Assembly: GCA_034436045.1 (NCBI GenBank)
Contig: DAOTVZ010000235.1
Span: 1-16,080 of the forward strand
Length of the DNA: 16,080 nt
Direction: 5' to 3'
DNA from: H111-94 sp034436045
Lineage (GTDB): Bacteria; Chloroflexota; Ktedonobacteria; Ktedonobacterales; Ktedonobacteraceae
The notes beneath the pieces were generated by a model, which saw only the letters and a program-made list of their open reading frames with translations, searched no databases and was not told the origin of the DNA. This document shows, in pieces, positions 1 through 7,512 of the stretch. The position numbers and the translations under genes are program-made. The stretch's first letter is position 1. Each line of letters opens with the position of its first letter.

Positions 1-20
1 GCATGTCAGAGAACGGCTAA
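1..20 (+). other. possible 3' end of an upstream gene
   Basis: Two frames could be the tail of a gene lying mostly outside the window. One ends with TAA at 18-20, leaving a 16-nt gap to hisG. The other ends with TGA at 38-40 and would overlap the hisG start as ATGA, the coupling used elsewhere in this operon. About a dozen codons are too few to identify either. Confidence 0.25.
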
Positions 21-36
21 ATGGAGGGAGCGCACA

Positions 37-1116
37 ATGAGTGCGAAGGGGGAAGTACGCCTGGTTTTGCCCGGCAAAGGGGCATTAGAGGCCGCGACGC
101 TGAACTTTTTAGCGGAATGTGGCATGAAGGTCAATCGAAGCAACCCGCGCCAGTATCTGGCGCGCATTAGCAGCATGCCAGATATTGAGGTAGTTTTCCA
201 GCGTGCCGCCGATGTGCCATTGCTGGTGCAGGATGGCGACGCGGCGATTGGCATTACAGGCTACGATATTCTGGCCGAACATCGTGGCTACGGCGATGAT
301 GTGCTGGACGAGGACGAGGAAGACGATGAACTAATCGTGCTGGAGCGTGATCTGGGCTACGGGGCCTGCCGGTTAGTGGTCGCAGTGCCGGAAACCTGGA
401 TTGATGTCAGCACGTGCGCGGATCTCTGGCACCTGTCCGGTTATTATCAGGCGCATAAGGGGCGCGGGTTGCGTATCGCTACCAAATATCCGCAGTTGAC
501 CGGTCAATTTTTGCGACGGCACAACATTACGCACTACAAGATTATCTCACCGCACGGCGCGCTCGAAGCAGCGCCATTGACCGATACTGCCGACCTGATT
601 GTCGATCTGACGGAGACGGGAACGACGCTGCGCGAAAATCATCTCAAGCTGCTGGAGGATGGTACAGTGTTGCGTTCACAAGCCTGCCTGATAGCTAATG
701 CGCGCCTTTTGCAACAAAATAGAGTGGCGCTGCGTGTAGTTGAGACGATGCTGGAACTGATGGATGCCCGCATGCAGGCCAGAAATCGCTCGTTATTGAC
801 AGCATATATGGAGGGTGAAAGCGCCGATGCCATTCAACAGGCCTGCATTGTTCTCAATGAGCGCTTGAGGGAACTGGCCTCTGGCGTCGAGTTGCGCGTC
901 TCTGTGTCAGAACTGCCGGGCGAGGTTGAGCCTGGACGCTACACAGTTTCAGGTGTGGTTGGCGCAAGCGGCTCGGCCCCTGCTCTACTTGAAATTGTGG
1001 CCTTACTGCGTAGCGCGGGCGCAGTGCATATCAATCTGACGCCCCTGACTTACCGTTTTGCGGGCGAATCGACCAGCGTGCGCAGCTTGCATGAACGATT
1101 GAAGAGACTATCATGA
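37..1116 (+). CDS. hisG: ATP phosphoribosyltransferase, long form
   Basis: This is the first enzyme of histidine biosynthesis. It condenses ATP with PRPP to give N1-(5-phosphoribosyl)-ATP in the cytoplasm. The product has 359 residues. The N-terminal part starts with a VRLVLPGKGALEAATL-type strand and glycine loop. The family signature of a DLIVDLTETGTTLRENHL stretch, where the PRPP phosphate is held, is near residue 190-207. The extra C-terminal region of roughly 70-80 residues corresponds to the regulatory histidine-binding domain of long-form HisG, which works without HisZ. The start at 37 is supported by GGAGGGAG at 23-30; the frame is open further upstream, but no better start is visible. 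It overlaps the next gene by ATGA. Feedback inhibition by histidine is expected from the family, not seen here. An acidic run (DEDEEDDE) near residues 91-98 is slightly unusual. Confidence 0.93.
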   Translation: MSAKGEVRLVLPGKGALEAATLNFLAECGMKVNRSNPRQYLARISSMPDIEVVFQRAADVPLLVQDGDAAIGITGYDILAEHRGYGDDVLDEDEEDDELIVLERDLGYGACRLVVAVPETWIDVSTCADLWHLSGYYQAHKGRGLRIATKYPQLTGQFLRRHNITHYKIISPHGALEAAPLTDTADLIVDLTETGTTLRENHLKLLEDGTVLRSQACLIANARLLQQNRVALRVVETMLELMDARMQARNRSLLTAYMEGESADAIQQACIVLNERLRELASGVELRVSVSELPGEVEPGRYTVSGVVGASGSAPALLEIVALLRSAGAVHINLTPLTYRFAGESTSVRSLHERLKRLS

Positions 1117-3461
1117 GTAGCGTGATTGTATTTGACCTGGATGGCGTTCTTACCAGCGAAGAGGCATACTGGGATACGGCAGGTCTTGTGCTGCATGAAC
1201 TGTTGTATAGTCCACGCTACTGGAATGTCGCGCATAGCGTCATGCCCTATCAGCCGCCAAAAGATGCGTTGGAGAGTCACCGGCTTGCTACGCAGGTCTT
1301 GCCACAGGATGCGATAGTTGCGCTCAAGGCTCGTTCGATTAACTCGAATTGGGATACCTGCTATGCTGCCGTTGTACTCAATCTGATCAATCTACTGACA
1401 GCGCTGCCTGAGCGGGCGCAACTGTTGCCACTGAGACCGGAGAATGCGGAGTGGATAGCGACCTTTCGACAACAACTGGCAAGCATTGACGCTGCTCCCT
1501 TGATTACGCCGGAGATGTATCTTCAGTTTGAATCAGCGATTTTCGCGGGTTACACCGGATTAGATTTTATCCAGCGTATGGATGTTTACGCCAGCGAGCG
1601 GTTGGGTTATCCGATAGAAAATGTTTTTGCGCGCTATAGTCCATCATGGTTCTTCTGTCAAGACCTCTTTCAGGAGTGGTATTTGGGCGACGAACTCTAT
1701 ATGAGCAGTTATGGTCACGCACCCGCACAAAGCGGCAAACCCGGTTGCATCCTTTTTGAACGTCCCTTATTGCCTAAAGAGCGCGTAGAGGCGACGCTGG
1801 CGAGATTGTGTGAGCAGGGGTATACGCTCGGTGTGGCTACCGGTCGTCCTGGCATTGAAAGCATCCTGCCACTCAAGAATTATGGCTGGTTTCCCTATTT
1901 TGACGAGCGACGCATCGTCACGCATGCCGAGGTAGAGCAGGCGGAGGCTGAGTTACATGCTCGTGGTGATACTACTTCGCTGGTGAAGCCGCATCCATAT
2001 CAGTTCATGCGCGCTGCCAATCCTGAGTACCGTGTTGAGCTGGGCAATGCACCCCAACCAGCCAGCTTCATCGTGGTTGGTGATACGCCGAGCGATGTGA
2101 AGGGGGGGCGGGCCGCTGGAGCAATTACGATTGCCGTGCTGACCGGTGCGCGTACTGCCGAGGCATGTGTGATCCTGGAGGCGAGCAGGCCCGATTTTAT
2201 CGTGAATGATGTGACCGAGGTACCGGCGCTATTGGAACGCATCGATAGTCTTGTAACTATTCAGCGCATGCAGTTTGGTGAGCTAGACAAGGCCCAGCGT
2301 CTTCTGCAATGGTGGTTTCATCGGCATATGCATTTAGAGACTGAGGGTGTGACATTGGTACCGAAAGCGGTCTCGCTCAACTCGTTCAACGGCTTCTACC
2401 GCGCGCATGGAGAAGAATACTTTTTCAAGACGCATGTTGAGGAGCAGGGCGTGTTAGAGGAGTATTATCACGCTGAGCGGCTGCACGAGGCAGGTTATCA
2501 TATCGTCTTGCCGCTACGAACGGTGCATGAGCAAGGGCAGCAGATGGTGATTTACCCGGTTGTGCGCTGGCCAGTGATGTTTGATTTGATGCGTGAGGTA
2601 GAAACGGGCAATACGGCGCGTGCAACGGCTGAAATACTGGTCGCGGCTGAGGCGCGTGAGTGTGAGAGATTACAGGAAATTTATCAACATACGCTGGCCG
2701 AGAGTACGGCGGAGGAACACGGTCGTGCGCCCGTCCATCAGCTTTTCTGGCATCGTCTGTGTGGTGAACGTCTGAAGAATTTTTATGTTGGTAAATCGCT
2801 CTCGTTGCCACAACAAACGCGAGCGCTGATGTTTGAGCAGATAGTACGTTATCAATGGCAGATTAATGGTACATGCTACCCTCTCACACTGGCTCAATTG
2901 CTGGAACGTGCGGCAGATGTGCTGCAACCGGCGCGTGCGGCGATGACGGTGATTGGGCACGGCGATGCTCACTTCGGCAATGTCTTTTTGGAGCAACAAC
3001 AGCGTTATCTCTACTTTGATCCCGCCTTTGCCGGACGCCACTCACCGTTGCTGGATGTTGTCAAGCCCTTCTTCCATAATGTCTTTGCGACCTGGATGTA
3101 TTTTCCCAATGAGGTGGCGCGTGATCTATCATTGACGGTTGAGGTGCAGGATGAGATGCTGGTGATTGAGCATAATTACAGCTTAACATCGGTGCGGCGC
3201 GCTATCCTACAGACCAAACACGAGCAACTGATCTTGCCGCTGCTGGAGATGCTACGCGCTAGAGGGGCCTTGCCGTCGGACTGGTTAGAATTACTGCAAT
3301 CGGCCCTGCTGTGCTGTCCCTTGCTGACGATCAATCTGTTCGATAGCTCACGGATGCCGGTGGAGATTAGCTGGCTTGGTCTGATGTTTACGGTTATGAT
3401 GGGTCATCTGGATATAGAGCATAGCGATCCCAGGCTCTTGCAAGTACAAGGAGAGAAATGA
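1113..3461 (+). CDS. HAD phosphatase / APH-type kinase fusion protein in the his operon
   Basis: This 782-residue two-domain protein has no recognised gene name. The N-terminal half is a HAD-superfamily hydrolase. Motif I is FDLDGVLT with the nucleophile at D8 and the acid/base at D10. Motif II is VATGRPG with T243, and motif IV is VVGDTPSDVKGGRAAG with D324 and D328. About 230 residues between motifs I and II form a large cap-like insertion. The C-terminal half, from about residue 390, looks like an aminoglycoside phosphotransferase/choline kinase fold. It has a candidate ATP-binding K439 (YFFKTH), a following helix with EE/AER glutamates, the catalytic loop HGDAHFGN at 616-623 (D618, N623) and the metal-binding D636 (YFDPAF). 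Both active sites look intact. It overlaps hisG and hisH by 4 nt each, so it is translated with the pathway. The HAD half might act as a histidinol-phosphate phosphatase; the kinase substrate is unknown. Confidence 0.85.
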   Translation: MSSVIVFDLDGVLTSEEAYWDTAGLVLHELLYSPRYWNVAHSVMPYQPPKDALESHRLATQVLPQDAIVALKARSINSNWDTCYAAVVLNLINLLTALPERAQLLPLRPENAEWIATFRQQLASIDAAPLITPEMYLQFESAIFAGYTGLDFIQRMDVYASERLGYPIENVFARYSPSWFFCQDLFQEWYLGDELYMSSYGHAPAQSGKPGCILFERPLLPKERVEATLARLCEQGYTLGVATGRPGIESILPLKNYGWFPYFDERRIVTHAEVEQAEAELHARGDTTSLVKPHPYQFMRAANPEYRVELGNAPQPASFIVVGDTPSDVKGGRAAGAITIAVLTGARTAEACVILEASRPDFIVNDVTEVPALLERIDSLVTIQRMQFGELDKAQRLLQWWFHRHMHLETEGVTLVPKAVSLNSFNGFYRAHGEEYFFKTHVEEQGVLEEYYHAERLHEAGYHIVLPLRTVHEQGQQMVIYPVVRWPVMFDLMREVETGNTARATAEILVAAEARECERLQEIYQHTLAESTAEEHGRAPVHQLFWHRLCGERLKNFYVGKSLSLPQQTRALMFEQIVRYQWQINGTCYPLTLAQLLERAADVLQPARAAMTVIGHGDAHFGNVFLEQQQRYLYFDPAFAGRHSPLLDVVKPFFHNVFATWMYFPNEVARDLSLTVEVQDEMLVIEHNYSLTSVRRAILQTKHEQLILPLLEMLRARGALPSDWLELLQSALLCCPLLTINLFDSSRMPVEISWLGLMFTVMMGHLDIEHSDPRLLQVQGEK

Positions 3462-4075
3462 GCGATATGATTGCCATCATTGATTATGGTGCCGGTAATA
3501 TTCGTAGTATTGCTAAAGCACTGGAACACGTGGGGGCAACGGTGCAGGTGACGGATGATCCTGCTGTGGTGGCGCGCGCGCGGGCAGTGGTGTTGCCCGG
3601 TGTAGGCTCCGGCGGCGCGGCGATGGGGCGTATGCGGGAACGTGGTCTGGATGAGGCTATTCGCACGGCTACAGAACGGGGTCAACCTTTCCTGGGTATC
3701 TGTCTGGGGATGCAACTGCTGGCCGATCACCATGCCGAGGGCGAGGTTGATGGTTTGAAACTGTTCCGGGGCGAGGTGCGGCGCATTCCACATGGGCCGA
3801 AAATTCCACACATGGGTTGGAATCAGATTCGGGTCTTGCACGAGGGATTGCCGATCTTCGCGGATATACCGGCGGATGCGTATTTTTACTTCGCGCACTC
3901 GTACTATGTCGAGCCACAAGATCAACAAGGTGTAGCTGCCGTGACCGATTATGGTTCGCCTTATTGCAGCGTGATAGTAAGTGAGCAGGTGTGGGGAACG
4001 CAGTTTCATCCTGAGAAGAGCGGCGAGGTGGGTTTGCAGATGCTGCGCAATTTCGTGAAGTGGGTGCATGGATGA
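3458..4075 (+). CDS. hisH: imidazole glycerol phosphate synthase, glutamine amidotransferase subunit
   Basis: HisH hydrolyses glutamine and channels ammonia to HisF, with which it forms IGP synthase. This step yields imidazole glycerol phosphate and AICAR. The 205-residue length is normal. It is a class I amidotransferase: the nucleophile is C82 in GICLGMQLL, and the His-Glu pair is H184/E186 in GTQFHPEKSGEVG. The N-terminus IAIIDYGAGNIRSI is typical. The start at 3458 overlaps the previous stop as ATGA and has AAGGAG directly upstream with a short spacer. A second ATG at 3467, three codons in, is a real alternative because it is further from the ribosome site and begins at the conserved MIAIIDYG. 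Its stop overlaps hisA by ATGA. Confidence 0.96.
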   Translation: MSDMIAIIDYGAGNIRSIAKALEHVGATVQVTDDPAVVARARAVVLPGVGSGGAAMGRMRERGLDEAIRTATERGQPFLGICLGMQLLADHHAEGEVDGLKLFRGEVRRIPHGPKIPHMGWNQIRVLHEGLPIFADIPADAYFYFAHSYYVEPQDQQGVAAVTDYGSPYCSVIVSEQVWGTQFHPEKSGEVGLQMLRNFVKWVHG

Positions 4076-4800
4076 TTATTTTACCGGCGATAGATATTAA
4101 AGATGGACAATGCGTGCGGCTCTTCCAGGGCGATTACGCGCAGGTGACGACATATGACACTGACCCACTGCGGGTCGCGCAACGCTGGGCCGAGGCGGGC
4201 GCAAGCTGGCTGCATGTGGTGGATCTGGATGGAGCGAAACAGGGCCAACCTGTAAATACAGAGATTATCGGGCGCATCTGTGCCGCGACGAGGCTACGTA
4301 TTGAGGTCGGCGGGGGCATGCGTTCGTTAACGCATATCGAGCAGATGTTAGAGCTGGGCGTTGAGCGTGTGATTTTGGGGACAGTGGCGCTACTCAATCG
4401 CACGCTGTTGCAAGACGCATTGCATCGTTTTGGGGCGCGGATTGCCGTTGGCCTGGATGCGCGCGATGGGCTGGTGGCTATTGCTGGCTGGCGCGAAACC
4501 TCACAGGTACGAGCTACTGAATTAGCGCGTGAACTGGAAGCGATGGGCGTAGCGCGCTTCATTTATACCGATATTGCGCGTGATGGCGCACTGACAGGGC
4601 CAAATCTGCCCGCATTGCGAGAGATGCAGCAGGCCACGACGCGCCCATTGATTGCTTCTGGCGGTGTCAGCAATCTGGCCGATTTGGAGGCGCTGGCGGC
4701 GCTGCATGTGGAGGGCGCGATTGTCGGCAAGGCGATTTATACTGGTGATGTAGAGCTGGCAAGCGCGATACAGCGGATAGAGAAAATGGGAAGAGGCTAA
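4072..4800 (+). CDS. hisA: ProFAR isomerase (5-ProFAR to PRFAR)
   Basis: HisA is a TIM-barrel enzyme that performs the Amadori rearrangement of ProFAR to PRFAR, the substrate of HisF-HisH. The product has 242 residues when started at 4072, whose ATG overlaps the hisH stop as ATGA and gives the conserved MIILPAIDIKDGQCVRLFQGD-like N-terminus. A GTG at 4060 would add four residues and is less likely. The two catalytic aspartates are D8 (PAID) and D129 (GLDARDG). Phosphate-binding glycine loops are seen in VGGGMRS and in the C-terminal IASGGVSN. The half-barrel repeat shared with HisF is evident. It sits between the two subunits of the enzyme that uses its product. Confidence 0.96.
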   Translation: MIILPAIDIKDGQCVRLFQGDYAQVTTYDTDPLRVAQRWAEAGASWLHVVDLDGAKQGQPVNTEIIGRICAATRLRIEVGGGMRSLTHIEQMLELGVERVILGTVALLNRTLLQDALHRFGARIAVGLDARDGLVAIAGWRETSQVRATELARELEAMGVARFIYTDIARDGALTGPNLPALREMQQATTRPLIASGGVSNLADLEALAALHVEGAIVGKAIYTGDVELASAIQRIEKMGRG

Positions 4801-4805
4801 CGATT

Positions 4806-5573
4806 ATGCTCACAAAACGCATTATTCCTTGCCTGGACGTAGATCGCGGGCGCGTTGTCAAAGGGGTGAATTTCGTCAATTTGCGCGACGCGGGCGACCC
4901 GGTGGAACTGGCGGCTTTTTATAATCGAGAGGGTGCGGATGAGGTGGTATTTCTGGATATTACGGCCTCTTATGAGAAGCGCGCAACGATGCTCGACGTG
5001 GTACGGCGCACGGCAGAGCAGGTTTTTATTCCCGTTACGGTTGGCGGCGGCATTCGCACGGTGGATGATATTCGTGCAACGTTGGGAGCTGGTGCCGATA
5101 AGACCTCGCTGAATACGGCGGCAGTGAAGAATCCCGATATTTTACGGGCCGGAGCCGAGCAGTTTGGCGCGCAGTGCATCGTGCTGGCTATTGATGCGCG
5201 CTCCAATGCTGCTATGCCGAGCGGCTATGAGGTCTTTGTGCATGGCGGGCGCACCCCGACCGGCCTGGATGCGCTGGAGTGGGCGCAACGCGGGGTCTCG
5301 CTCGGTGCGGGTGAGATTCTGTTGACCAGCATGGATCGTGATGGCACGAAGCGGGGCTATGATCTCGTGCTGACTGAAAAAATTTCGCACGCTGTCACTG
5401 TGCCGGTAATTGCGTCCGGCGGCGTCGGCACACTGGAGCATCTCTACGAGGGCTTAACTGTTGGCGCGGCTGATGCGGTGCTAGCGGCCTCTATTTTCCA
5501 CTTTGGCGAGTATCGGGTTTGTGAGGCGAAGCGATATTTGCAGGAACGGGGTGTGGTAGTCAGACCGTGCTAA
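4806..5573 (+). CDS. hisF: imidazole glycerol phosphate synthase, cyclase subunit
   Basis: HisF is the TIM-barrel synthase subunit that receives ammonia from HisH and converts PRFAR to imidazole glycerol phosphate plus AICAR. The product has 255 residues, normal for the family. The N-terminus MLTKRIIPCLDVDRGRVVKG contains catalytic D11. D130 (LAIDARSN) is the second catalytic aspartate, and both positions match the usual HisF numbering. Phosphate loops VGGGIRTVDD and VIASGGVGTLEH are present. It starts 5 nt after the hisA stop with GGGAAGAGG at 4788-4796 as ribosome site. It is the last intact his gene here: hisI/hisE, which often follow, are not present. Confidence 0.97.
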   Translation: MLTKRIIPCLDVDRGRVVKGVNFVNLRDAGDPVELAAFYNREGADEVVFLDITASYEKRATMLDVVRRTAEQVFIPVTVGGGIRTVDDIRATLGAGADKTSLNTAAVKNPDILRAGAEQFGAQCIVLAIDARSNAAMPSGYEVFVHGGRTPTGLDALEWAQRGVSLGAGEILLTSMDRDGTKRGYDLVLTEKISHAVTVPVIASGGVGTLEHLYEGLTVGAADAVLAASIFHFGEYRVCEAKRYLQERGVVVRPC

Positions 5574-5580
5574 GATTTTT

Positions 5581-5642
5581 AAGGAGGCTAGATGGCAACA
5601 CCTTCTTGTGGTAGAGGAGATATCTCGCGCTCTAAATTTTGA
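5581..5642 (+). other. strong ribosome site with a 16-codon open frame after hisF
   Basis: A perfect AAGGAGG at 5581-5587 sits 4 nt before an ATG at 5592. The frame it opens reads MATPSCGRGDISRSKF and stops with TGA at 5640-5642. This may be the remnant of the start of another his-operon gene, a tiny real peptide, or chance. The neighbouring frame is open from 5560 to a TAG at 5665-5667 and reads like a charged protein tail, but has no good start codon. Confidence 0.2.
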
Positions 5643-5682
5643 GAATGAGGAAGATAATGAGGAATAGCCCCTCTTGCTTGTA

Positions 5683-6723
5683 TTATGGATAGTGCCACAA
5701 GATAGCACCATCGCTGGCTCGGATGACGTCAAAGGCTTTGGGGCCGCTCATGTAATCTATGAGTAGTAGTCCATCGTTTGTATCTGTATACCAGAGCATG
5801 GGCACGGATGTAAGATAGATCCAACGTGTTATGCCATCCAAGCTCAGTGCCTGGATGGAAGTATCCTGCCATATGTAAAGTATATCGCCTACTGACAGTA
5901 AGCCATACTGAAAAGGACTCACGATTTGTCGCCAGAGCAAACTGCCATCGCTGGCACGGAGCGCGACGACTGTGTTGTCTTGTAGTCCTATGTAAACTAT
6001 ACCGTTTTGAATCTCCGGGCTGGTTTTGAGCGTCGCATCGTATCTCCAGAGGAGTTTACCAGTGGTTGCACTCAGAGCAATGATGCCCTGGAAGCGATTC
6101 ACGTTAAGATAAACCTGATTATCCTTTTCAGTAGAAATGCTGACAGGCAGGCCTTGCCCAATATATTGCCAGAGGGTATGACCAGTGTTCAGGTTTCGGG
6201 CCAGGATGATGTTGGGGTCAGATTCATAGTAAATGATATGGTTTTGTATGAATGGTTCCCACCATCCGCTAGCATCAACATAGGTCAGAAGTTGTGCGCC
6301 ATCACTGTTGCGCAGGACATGGACACGTGCGTCGGGGGTAAGAAATGTAAAAGTATCGGCTGTTAATGAGAAATTGAGTGATGCAACCGTGTGGGTAGCA
6401 TACTGCCAGATTATGTTGCCGTTGTGAGGATTCAGGGCCAGGAGTGTGCCGTCGGAAGTATAAAAGTAGATGATGTTGCTATTTCCCATGAAAGGGGTTG
6501 GGCCAGCGGGAGGAAGTTGTCGTATCCAGAGCAAGATACCGTTGAGGGCGTTTCTGGCTTCAAGGGTACAAGCCTTATAAGTCGAGCAGGTGAGCCTGTA
6601 TATTGTTTGATTAATGACCTCAAACGTAGAATTACGGTCCCACTGGAAGATACGCCAGGCTACTTTACCGGTGGCGGCTTGTCGTGCCATTACTGTGCCG
6701 TCAACAGTTTCAAAGTAGACCAT
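5683..6723 (-). pseudogene. PQQ-like beta-propeller repeat protein, 5' truncated
   Basis: The minus-strand product, about 346 residues from the first ATG at 6723, consists almost wholly of PQQ/pyrrolo-quinoline-type WD-like blades. Repeats of the form (D/N)G-x-(V/L)-x-A-L/R-x-x-x-(T/D)G-x-x-L/V-W recur about every 40 residues, for example DGTVMARQAATGKVAW, NTVVALRASDGSLLWR and FDVIRASDGAILWHYP at the C-terminus. Such proteins are usually extracytoplasmic and begin with a signal peptide or membrane anchor; none is present. The first visible residues already lie inside a blade (SIANGMVYF), so earlier blades and the export signal are gone. Further upstream the frame stays open only through sequence belonging to the recombinase, back to a TTG at 6774. 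No cofactor-binding residues can be assigned; many such proteins bind no PQQ. It converges on hisF across 109 nt. Confidence 0.75.
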
Positions 6724-7332
6724 GCCATTTGCTATGCTTCGCCAAGCACAGCTCTCGCGTGATCCTGCACGCAACTACGCCATCGTGCAGGTGTTATTAC
6801 AGACGGGAGTGCGCCTCTCAGAGTGCAGCGGTCTGACGTTTGGAGATATCAGCTTTGGCGAGCGCGGGGGAATGCTCCGCGTTCGGGCTGGCAAAGGTAA
6901 TAAGGCGCGATCTGTGCCTTTGAATAGTTCTGCCCGTGACGCCCTTGCTACCTACGCAGCCCCAAGACTGAACGTGGAGAAACCTTCCATCAAAGCAGTT
7001 GCAGCTATGTGGCCTAAATCTGGCTCTCCTCAGACATTTGAACCCATCTTCGAGAGCCAGAAAGGAGGCGCGCTCACAACCTCGGCGATGGGGCAAATGA
7101 TCGCCGATCTGGTGAAAGCGGCTGGGGACCTAGTGCCAGAGGACACCTCTGCACATACGTTGCGACATACCTTTGCACGCAATTACCTCTCGCAGTATCA
7201 GGAGATATCGTTGGGTTAGCAACACTGTTGGGACATAGCTCGCTTGGCACCACACGGCTCTATAGCGAACCTTCCGTCTCACAACTCGCCACCCGCATTG
7301 AGCGTCTCCCGCTCAATGCCTATGGAAAATAA
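6722..7332 (+). pseudogene. tyrosine recombinase/integrase catalytic domain, 5' truncated and frameshifted
   Basis: Only the C-terminal catalytic domain of a phage-integrase/XerC-D-type recombinase remains. The first catalytic Arg is in TGVRLSE (codon at 6812-6814) and the HTLRH box is at 7154-7168 (Arg codon 7163-7165). The initial frame then ends with TAG at 7217-7219. From about 7201 the next frame continues the protein seamlessly: GDIVGLATLLGHSSLGTTR, with the histidine at 7234-7236 and the nucleophilic tyrosine at 7261-7263 (RLYSEPS), ending with TAA at 7330-7332. One missing base, for instance a C giving QYPGDIVG, explains the shift. The N-terminal core-binding (SAM-like) domain, about 100-150 residues, is absent at the junction with the propeller gene. 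All catalytic residues survive, but the protein should be inactive unless frameshifted. It probably once moved the island. Confidence 0.85.
6740..6760. other. rearrangement junction between truncated PQQ-propeller gene and recombinase fragment
   Basis: To the left the minus strand reads a beta-propeller blade. To the right the plus strand reads recombinase catalytic-domain sequence starting LSRDPARNYAIVQ. The switch lies in roughly these bases, judged from where each family pattern stops. No flanking direct repeat or tRNA gene was recognised. It is probably the left end of the acquired island or the scar of a deletion. Confidence 0.5.
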
Positions 7333-7338
7333 CATCGG

Positions 7339-7512
7339 ATGCTCGAAAAAGGAAACAATGATAATCTCGACAGTAATATGCTCTCCCATCTAAGCAAGAG
7401 CTGTTTTGAAAACACTTCCATATTTTCCGAACTCAAAAAGATACAGAATTTAGACAAGTATGTCTATGATAGTGTTGGAAAGAGAGCAGCCAACTATGGT
7501 TCATCAAGCTGA
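7339..7512 (+). CDS. possible small upstream protein, 57 residues
   Basis: An ATG at 7339 opens 57 codons ending with TGA at 7510-7512. It overlaps the start of the nuclease gene in another frame. The peptide is rich in Asn, Ser, Lys and Leu and resembles no family I know. The ribosome site is weak (GGAAAA at 7324-7329). It might be a leader peptide coupled to the nuclease gene, or simply an open stretch in AT-richer intergenic DNA. Confidence 0.2.
   Translation: MLEKGNNDNLDSNMLSHLSKSCFENTSIFSELKKIQNLDKYVYDSVGKRAANYGSSS
7402..7414. promoter_or_regulatory. 13-bp palindrome, candidate operator for the pPIWI-RE operon
   Basis: The sequence TGTTTTGAAAACA has perfect 6-bp arms around a central G. 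It lies 46-58 nt upstream of the nuclease start, inside the only sizeable intergenic space before the island. TTGAAA within it could also be a -35 element, but I could not find a convincing -10 at the right spacing. Position and symmetry suggest a repressor site; no regulator gene is next to it except possibly the HicB-like gene downstream. Confidence 0.3.

Noticed and set aside
1..36. Riboswitch, T-box or his leader attenuator before hisG
   Set aside because: Only 36 bases are available, there is no run of His codons or hairpin, and the stop codons seen suggest an upstream operon gene.
2425..3041. Two overlapping minus-strand open frames of 120-130 codons
   Set aside because: Both are antisense to the kinase domain of the fusion gene, whose motifs (HGDAHFGN, YFDPAF) are unambiguous.
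3404..4069. A long (221-codon) minus-strand open frame opposite hisH
   Set aside because: It lies fully antisense to a confident hisH, is rich in His/Arg as expected of a reverse shadow, and shows no family pattern or ribosome site.
5826..6762. Several plus-strand open frames of 60-120 codons across the propeller gene
   Set aside because: The opposite strand shows periodic PQQ-type repeats throughout, so these are shadows of that gene.
7333..7459. A tRNA gene or attachment site next to the recombinase
   Set aside because: No cloverleaf, T-loop sequence or direct repeat was found in this gap or at the 6740-6760 junction.
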